A stretch of 9,473 nucleotides of DNA, taken from the NCBI GenBank assembly GCA_002408385.1, contig DHSB01000134.1, positions 1-9,473 on the forward strand, given 5' to 3'. The notes under the pieces are model-generated. The model ran no database searches. It worked only from the letters and a program-made list of their open reading frames with translations, and was not told the DNA's origin. Position 1 is the first letter of the stretch. Every line of letters starts with the position of its first letter. Positions 5,953-9,473 of this stretch are shown here, one piece after another. The position numbers and the translations under genes are program-made. The DNA is from Myxococcales bacterium UBA5297 (lineage in GTDB: Bacteria; Myxococcota; Myxococcia; Myxococcales; UBA5297).

Positions 5953-6666
5953 ATGAGCCTTCACCTCGATGCCACGCCGGGCAGCTACGCGCCTTCGCTC
6001 CTGCTTCCGGGCGATCCCCTGCGCGCCCAACGTATCGCCGACGGGCTGCTGCAGGGCGCCCAGCGGGTCAACGAGCGCCGCGCGGCCTACGGCTTCACCG
6101 GCAGCTATGGCGGCAAGCCGGTCTCCATCCAGTCGACCGGCATGGGCATGCCGTCGATGTCGATCTACGCGACCGAGCTCGTCGTCGACTACGGCGCGCG
6201 CTTCCTGCTGCGCATCGGCACCTGCGGCGCGCTGCACCCGGGGCTGAAGGTCGGCGACCTCATCCTGGCGACCGCGGCCTCGACCGACTCGGCGATGAAC
6301 CGGCGCACCTTCGGCGGCGCGGACTTCGCGCCGGCGGCCGACTTCGGGCTGCTGCGCCTGGCGTGGGAGAGGGCCCAGGCCCGCGGGCTCCAAGTGCGCG
6401 TGGGCACGGTGGTCACTTCGGACGACTTCTACGGGCCGGCCGAGTCGATGGCCGTTTGGAGCGAACACGGCGTGCTCGCGGTAGAGATGGAGACGAGCGC
6501 CCTCTACACCGTCGCCGCGCGCCACCGGGTCGCGGCGCTGTCTATCCTCACCGTCTCCGACGTGATCGGCGGGACGGCGATCATGCATCCGGACGATCGC
6601 GAGCGGTCGCTGACGCCGATGGCCGAGCTCGCGCTCGAGGTCGCCGCGGCCGCGCAGGGAGGCTAA
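5953..6666 (+). CDS. deoD: Purine nucleoside phosphorylase, DeoD type
   Basis: 237 residues, close to the roughly 239 of E. coli DeoD. The enzyme splits purine (deoxy)ribonucleosides with phosphate into free base and (deoxy)ribose-1-phosphate in the cytoplasm; the family is usually hexameric. Colinear motifs are: H4 (the neighbour-subunit phosphate/ribose contact), G20-D-P-L-R24 (phosphate contact), STGMGMPS at 61-68, R87-IGTCGA (phosphate loop), V177-E-M-E180 (ribose/purine site), and S202-D203 with the catalytic Asp and the Arg of DDRER near 217. The last stretch reads SDVIGG where E. coli has SDHIRT, so base-site details may differ. The frame is open far upstream, but the start at 5953 gives the family length and has a GGAGA ribosome site. 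A HepT-like gene follows after 62 nt with no terminator between, so the two are probably co-transcribed. gsk lies convergently beyond. Confidence 0.95.
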   Translation: MSLHLDATPGSYAPSLLLPGDPLRAQRIADGLLQGAQRVNERRAAYGFTGSYGGKPVSIQSTGMGMPSMSIYATELVVDYGARFLLRIGTCGALHPGLKVGDLILATAASTDSAMNRRTFGGADFAPAADFGLLRLAWERAQARGLQVRVGTVVTSDDFYGPAESMAVWSEHGVLAVEMETSALYTVAARHRVAALSILTVSDVIGGTAIMHPDDRERSLTPMAELALEVAAAAQGG

Positions 6667-6728
6667 ACCCCCGGCGGTCGCCTCGCGAAGGGTTTGCGGC
6701 TCGGGCGAGACGCACAGGAAAGAGGGAC

Positions 6729-7130
6729 ATGCTCGACACTGACGAACAACGCCTGCTCGCACGCATCCAGTGGTGCTGCGAGCACATCGCCAAATACGCC
6801 GCCAAGCTCGGCAAGAGCTTCGGCCACGGCAACGCGAGCTTCGACGCGCTCTGCTGGCATCTGTCGATCCTGGGCTCGGCCGCGAGTCAGCTTCGCGAGC
6901 CGGTGCTCGAGGCGCCGATCAAGACCAGGCTGCTCGTCGTCGAATGGGAGACGCTCACGCGCCTGCCCGGCATCCTGATGCCAGACGAGAGGAACCCGGG
7001 GCAGTTCGAGAGCCACTTCCCTCTTCCCGCGTTTTTCGAAGAGCTCGTCCGAGAGGCCATCCCTCGGGTCGAGAAGGCCGTCAGGGCCCGGCTCGCCAAG
7101 CAATTGGCCCGTCGGACGCCGGCAAAGTAG
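6729..7130 (+). CDS. Small helical protein, possibly degenerate HepT/DUF86 (HEPN)
   Basis: 133 residues, mostly helical, no signal peptide. The layout recalls HepT/DUF86 proteins: an N-terminal helix (RIQWCCEHIAKYAAKLGKSF), a central DALCWHLSILGSAASQL helix like the IGEA(A)KxL helix of the family, then a Trp (W73) where HepT proteins have IPW, and a C-terminal helix FFEELVREAIPRVEKAV. HepT toxins carry a catalytic R-x4-6-H after that Trp; at the corresponding places this protein has P80 and P85, so RNase or AMPylation-target function looks lost. No MntA-type nucleotidyltransferase gene lies next to it. It starts 62 nt after deoD with AGGA and GAGGG just upstream, so it is probably read from the deoD transcript. 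The assignment is pattern-based and weak; it could be an unrelated small helical protein. Confidence 0.65.
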   Translation: MLDTDEQRLLARIQWCCEHIAKYAAKLGKSFGHGNASFDALCWHLSILGSAASQLREPVLEAPIKTRLLVVEWETLTRLPGILMPDERNPGQFESHFPLPAFFEELVREAIPRVEKAVRARLAKQLARRTPAK

Positions 7131-7202
7131 AGCTCCAACCTATCGAGGCGCTAGCGAAGCGCAGGCGAATCGGAGTTGAAGCTTCGTCTGGCGCGGATCA
7201 GG

Positions 7203-7224
7203 CGGCGAAGCTGGAGCTTCGCCG
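7203..7224. terminator. Hairpin between convergent HepT-like gene and gsk
   Basis: CGGCGAAGC (7203-7211), TGGA loop, GCTTCGCCG (7216-7224): a perfect 9-bp stem roughly midway (72 and 76 nt) between the two converging stop codons, so it could terminate both transcripts. A GAAGCTTC palindrome (7178-7185) and a GCGCT/AGCGC pair (7148-7162) lie just before it. There is no T-tract on either side. Confidence 0.45.
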
Positions 7225-7300
7225 TCCATCCACAGCGCTGCCCTGCCCGTATCGACAGCAGAGCGACAGGCTCGGCACAGTCCCCGACGCGCGTTGCCGC

Positions 7301-8599
7301 CTACGCCGCCCAGTACGACTCTTCGAGGCTGTCCTCGCGCTCGGGCAGCCCGTGGCTGAGCCGCGGCGAGTTGCGGCGCAGCACCTCGTAGCTGACGCGG
7401 TTGGCGTACTTGCAGACCTGGTGGATGGACGAATAGGTGATGAAGCGCGCCCGGTGCTTCGGCGAGCTCGGCGCGACCCGCCGGTGATGGACGTTGGCGG
7501 CGATGTCGTGCAGCACGGCCGCCAGGGCCGCGTCGCCGGCGCCGTTGGTGTTGCGGATGATGCTCGGCCCGCCGAGATACGGGTTGATGTGCGAGTAGAT
7601 CTTGCGGGGATTCGCGCACTCTCGCTTCGACATCGCCCGGCTGTACTCGAAGCGGTTGTACTCGGCGATCGCCTTGGAAAGGATGGGGTCCTTGGTCTCG
7701 CGCCTGTACTCCTCGTCGGTCCAGGCGCAGAGGTAGAGCCCGTTGTGGTCGCGGGTGAGCAGCACGAGGTCGGCGAAGTCGAGCGCGGCCTCGCCGGCCA
7801 GGAAGGGGTCGTCCTTGCCCGTCAGCGTGCTCACCTCGTCGAAGTTGCCGGCCATCAGGCCCACCGAGCACGAGCGGAAGAGCTCGACGAGGAAGTCGCG
7901 CTTCTCGCGCACGAGGGCGGCCGTTCCCAGCGAGAGGATGACGGGAATCGAGGCGCGGTTCGCGTACTCGATGGCCCGCATCGTCGCCTTGAAGATGGGC
8001 GCCTTCTCGTCGCGCAGCAGGTAAGCGGTCAGCAGCAGCGCCGAGGCCCCGGAGATCAGCTCCTCGGAGACCGAGGACTCGGGGAACTCGTCCATGATGC
8101 CGCGAGCGACGCCGAAGCTGCGCTCGCCGTCTGGGGTGACCAGGCAGACCGCGCGGCCCATCGGCCCGTGAACCGGGTGCAGGTAGCTGAGGTCGACGCG
8201 CGAGCTGGTGTTGCGCACGTAATGGAAGGCGTAGTCGCCCACCGTGATCTGGTGGGTGATGGTGCCGAGCAGGTACGAGTGGTCGTCGGCCAGCACCGAG
8301 TAGTTGTGCAGGGTGTTGCCCACAGAGCCGCCGGCAAACTCTCCGACGATGCGGCCGTCGCGCTTGAGCTCTTGGTAGGCACGCTCGAGCGTGTCGTCGT
8401 CGAGCAGGACCGACTGGCCTTTGGGGATTCCGAGGGCCTCGAGCACCGGGAGGTCAACCCGCGCCTCGATGTCGACGAGGAGCTGGTCGATTCCCACGAC
8501 GTAGATTACGGCCTCGGCCCCTGGGTCCTGAAACGAGACGCGGCCGCGGTCGGTGATGGGAAAGTAGTGCTTGCTCTTTCGCCTGCCTGGGAACTTCAT
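7301..8599 (-). CDS. gsk: Inosine-guanosine kinase
   Basis: 432 residues, PfkB/ribokinase-type kinase that uses ATP to phosphorylate inosine and guanosine to IMP and GMP (purine salvage, cytoplasm). Recalled E. coli Gsk (about 434 residues) matches nearly end to end: start MKFPGRRKSKHYFP, VVGIDQLLVDIEA (35-47), the substrate-side FAGGSVGNTLHNYSVLADD (88-106), NTSSRVDLSYL (130-140), YSHINPYLGGP (335-345), the PfkB signature N350-T-N-G-A-G-D356 with catalytic Asp356, and the terminal GLPEREDSLEESYW. Asn rather than Asp opens the signature, as in E. coli Gsk. The frame is open 22 codons further up, but the start at 8599 fits the family N-terminus and has AAGGTGG before it. It converges on deoD and the HepT-like gene. 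Because DeoD consumes the same nucleosides, the balance between cleavage and phosphorylation may be set at this locus (inference). Confidence 0.96.
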   Translation of the reverse strand: MKFPGRRKSKHYFPITDRGRVSFQDPGAEAVIYVVGIDQLLVDIEARVDLPVLEALGIPKGQSVLLDDDTLERAYQELKRDGRIVGEFAGGSVGNTLHNYSVLADDHSYLLGTITHQITVGDYAFHYVRNTSSRVDLSYLHPVHGPMGRAVCLVTPDGERSFGVARGIMDEFPESSVSEELISGASALLLTAYLLRDEKAPIFKATMRAIEYANRASIPVILSLGTAALVREKRDFLVELFRSCSVGLMAGNFDEVSTLTGKDDPFLAGEAALDFADLVLLTRDHNGLYLCAWTDEEYRRETKDPILSKAIAEYNRFEYSRAMSKRECANPRKIYSHINPYLGGPSIIRNTNGAGDAALAAVLHDIAANVHHRRVAPSSPKHRARFITYSSIHQVCKYANRVSYEVLRRNSPRLSHGLPEREDSLEESYWAA

Positions 8600-8604
8600 C
8601 GGCG

Positions 8605-8611
8605 CCACCTT
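8605..8611 (-). promoter_or_regulatory. gsk: Ribosome binding site that sets the gsk start
   Basis: The minus strand reads AAGGTGG, ending five bases before the ATG at 8599. The upstream in-frame ATG at 8665 would add 22 residues absent from known Gsk proteins and overlaps the candidate -10 region. Confidence 0.6.
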
Positions 8612-8655
8612 GGGCCTGGCCCCACGCGGCTGGGCCTCCCGCCACCGCGGCGCGC

Positions 8656-8664
8656 AGACTAGCA
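8656..8664 (-). promoter_or_regulatory. Candidate extended -10 for gsk
   Basis: The minus strand reads TGCTAGTCT, matching the extended -10 form TGnTAnnnT, about 57 nt before the gsk ATG. No good -35 hexamer lies at 16-18 bases, so this is tentative. Confidence 0.25.
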
Positions 8665-8862
8665 CGCTGTGCCCAAGTGAACAGCTTGGCGCGCGGGACG
8701 CATTTGCGCGCCGGCAGACCCGGGGCGCCGCCGAGGCCGGAGGGCGGCAAAGATGCGGGCCGGATAGGCGACCGAGCGCGACCTCCGCAGCCTGCAGTCT
8801 GCGTTCGCGTCGCCCGGTCGGCCCTCGGAAGCGCGGCAGGCGCTGTGATCTCCCGGAAAGCC

Positions 8863-8906
8863 GCCAGGCACCCGGGCGCGAGCGAGCCTCGCCGAGGGCG
8901 CCTGGC
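8863..8906. other. Long imperfect inverted repeat in the spacer
   Basis: GCCAGGC (8863-8869) pairs with GCCTGGC (8900-8906). After one A-C mismatch, CCC (8871-8873) pairs with GGG (8896-8898), and inside that GGCG (8875-8878) can pair with CGCC (8890-8893). This gives a 14-bp interrupted stem in non-coding DNA, about 210 bp before the next ATG. It may be an RNA structure, a protein-binding site or chance. Confidence 0.35.
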
Positions 8907-9060
8907 CTGACCGCGACGGCATCCGACTTCGGGAGGTCGCCCTGGCGGCCGATCGCTCGGGGGGCAGGGCTGTTAGCGGACTGTCGGCCGGCCCCTGTTC
9001 TTCCGAGGCGCGACCGACCGCAGGGCGACGCAAGCCGTCGAATTTACTCGAGAGACAGGC

Positions 9061-9098
9061 TTGGCCCGCGAGGTGAATAGCCAAAGGTGCACTCACCT
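9061..9098 (+). promoter_or_regulatory. Nested inverted repeats in leader of the last gene
   Basis: TTGGC (9061-9065) can pair with GCCAA (9080-9084). AGGTG occurs twice (9071-9075 in the loop of that hairpin, 9085-9089 after it), and either copy can pair with CACCT (9094-9098). Two mutually exclusive folds, one of them a pseudoknot, are thus possible 17 nt before the ATG. The stems are only 5 bp each, so this is suggestive only. Confidence 0.25.
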
Positions 9099-9115
9099 CA
9101 AGCACCGGAGGAAGC

Positions 9116-9473
9116 ATGCGTCAGCTCATGATCGCTCTTGCCGTTTCCCTGTTGGCGCCGGGCCTCGTCGACGCTCGCCCGCCCGATCACTTCCGGCCCG
9201 CCGAGCGCAACCAGATGCGCTACGGCGGCGACACGCACCGCCGGGCGATGCCCGCGCCGAAGATGGACAGCGCGGTGCTGGCGCGGGTGCGCGAGAGGCT
9301 GGCGCGCGCCGATCAGCGCGGGCGACCGAGCGGCTTCGACAGCGCGCGCATGGACCGACCGGCCACGCGCAGCTTCGGCCGCTCGGCGACGCCCGCGCCC
9401 AACCCGTACGCCAAGCTCGAGAAGGCGGCGGTGGCCAAGGCGATGAAGAACCTGTCGGCCAAGGCCCACTTCG
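9116..9473 (+). CDS. Secreted protein of unknown function (3' end outside window)
   Basis: The frame opens at the ATG at 9116, four bases after a strong GGAGG ribosome site, and stays open to the window edge (119 codons seen). Residues 1-20 look like a Sec signal peptide: R2, hydrophobic run MIALAVSLLAPGLV, and an A-x-A-less but plausible cut after D-A20. No cysteine follows, so it should be soluble and exported rather than a lipoprotein. The visible mature part is basic, rich in Arg, Ala and Pro, predicted largely disordered or helical (VLARVRERLARADQRG), and ends in a Lys/Ala-rich helix (KLEKAAVAKAMKNL). No family was recognised. It may be the N-terminal lead of a larger secreted enzyme or structural protein whose domains lie beyond the edge. 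Confidence 0.7.
   Translation, partial: MRQLMIALAVSLLAPGLVDARPPDHFRPAERNQMRYGGDTHRRAMPAPKMDSAVLARVRERLARADQRGRPSGFDSARMDRPATRSFGRSATPAPNPYAKLEKAAVAKAMKNLSAKAHF

Larger units (their letters stand above)
8600..9115. other. 516-base gene-free spacer between gsk and the last gene
   Basis: This divergent spacer holds the leaders and promoters of gsk (minus) and of the secreted-protein gene (plus). Open frames cross it on both strands (8571-9080 plus, 8659-9117 minus), but they are rich in Arg, Pro, Ala and Gly, lack ribosome sites, and look like chance frames of GC-rich DNA. Two structured places stand out: a long imperfect hairpin at 8863-8906 and nested inverted repeats at 9061-9098. Nothing else was recognised. 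Confidence 0.5.

Noticed and set aside
6770..8662. Plus-strand open frame of 630 codons opposite gsk
   Set aside because: gsk is unmistakable on the minus strand, and the antisense product has no recognisable motif.
8659..9117. 152-codon minus-strand open frame in the spacer (and 8571-9080 on plus)
   Set aside because: No ribosome site, low-complexity composition, and overlap with the gsk leader and the start of the next gene; both look like chance frames.
9098..9469. Minus-strand open frame opposite the last gene
   Set aside because: The plus strand has a strong GGAGG site and signal peptide; the minus product has no start signal and is Arg/Ala low complexity.

Overview
The window is GC-rich (roughly two thirds G+C by eye) and densely coding. 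Its gene content suggests a myxobacterium-like bacterium (Myxococcota, the former Deltaproteobacteria). The supporting genes are a lipoprotein with tandem EGF-like repeats, a lipoprotein serpin, a two-part PilZ protein and a DUF362 ferredoxin-type protein. The taxonomic placement is inferred from gene content only; no rRNA, tRNA or marker gene is present.

Left part (1-5781): five genes, all on the minus strand and each separated by 218-406 bases, so they are probably mostly separate transcription units. Read in the direction of transcription they are: a DUF362 / double [4Fe-4S] protein (4711-5781), a PilZ c-di-GMP receptor-type protein (3734-4390), a cysteine-rich YkgJ/DUF3109-like putative metal-binding protein (2699-3469), an inhibitory-type serpin with a lipoprotein signal (994-2292), and a secreted protein built of EGF-like repeats with an exact 120-bp period that runs off the left edge (1-775). 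The last two are predicted cell-surface proteins of types better known from eukaryotes.

Right part (5782-9473): a divergent 171-bp spacer leads to a plus-strand pair, deoD (purine nucleoside phosphorylase, 5953-6666) and a small helical protein resembling HepT/DUF86 but apparently without its catalytic Arg and His (6729-7130). This pair faces gsk (inosine-guanosine kinase, 7301-8599, minus strand) across a spacer with a strong hairpin. DeoD and Gsk both act on inosine and guanosine: one splits the nucleoside to base plus ribose-1-phosphate, the other phosphorylates it to IMP or GMP, so this is a purine-salvage locus. After a 516-base gap with no convincing gene, a secreted protein of unknown function starts at 9116 and runs off the right edge.

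No CRISPR array, insertion sequence, tRNA or rRNA was seen. Two real genes (1-775 and 9116-9473) are cut by the window edges. The best candidates for something unusual are the EGF-repeat and serpin surface proteins and the deoD-linked degenerate HepT-like protein.
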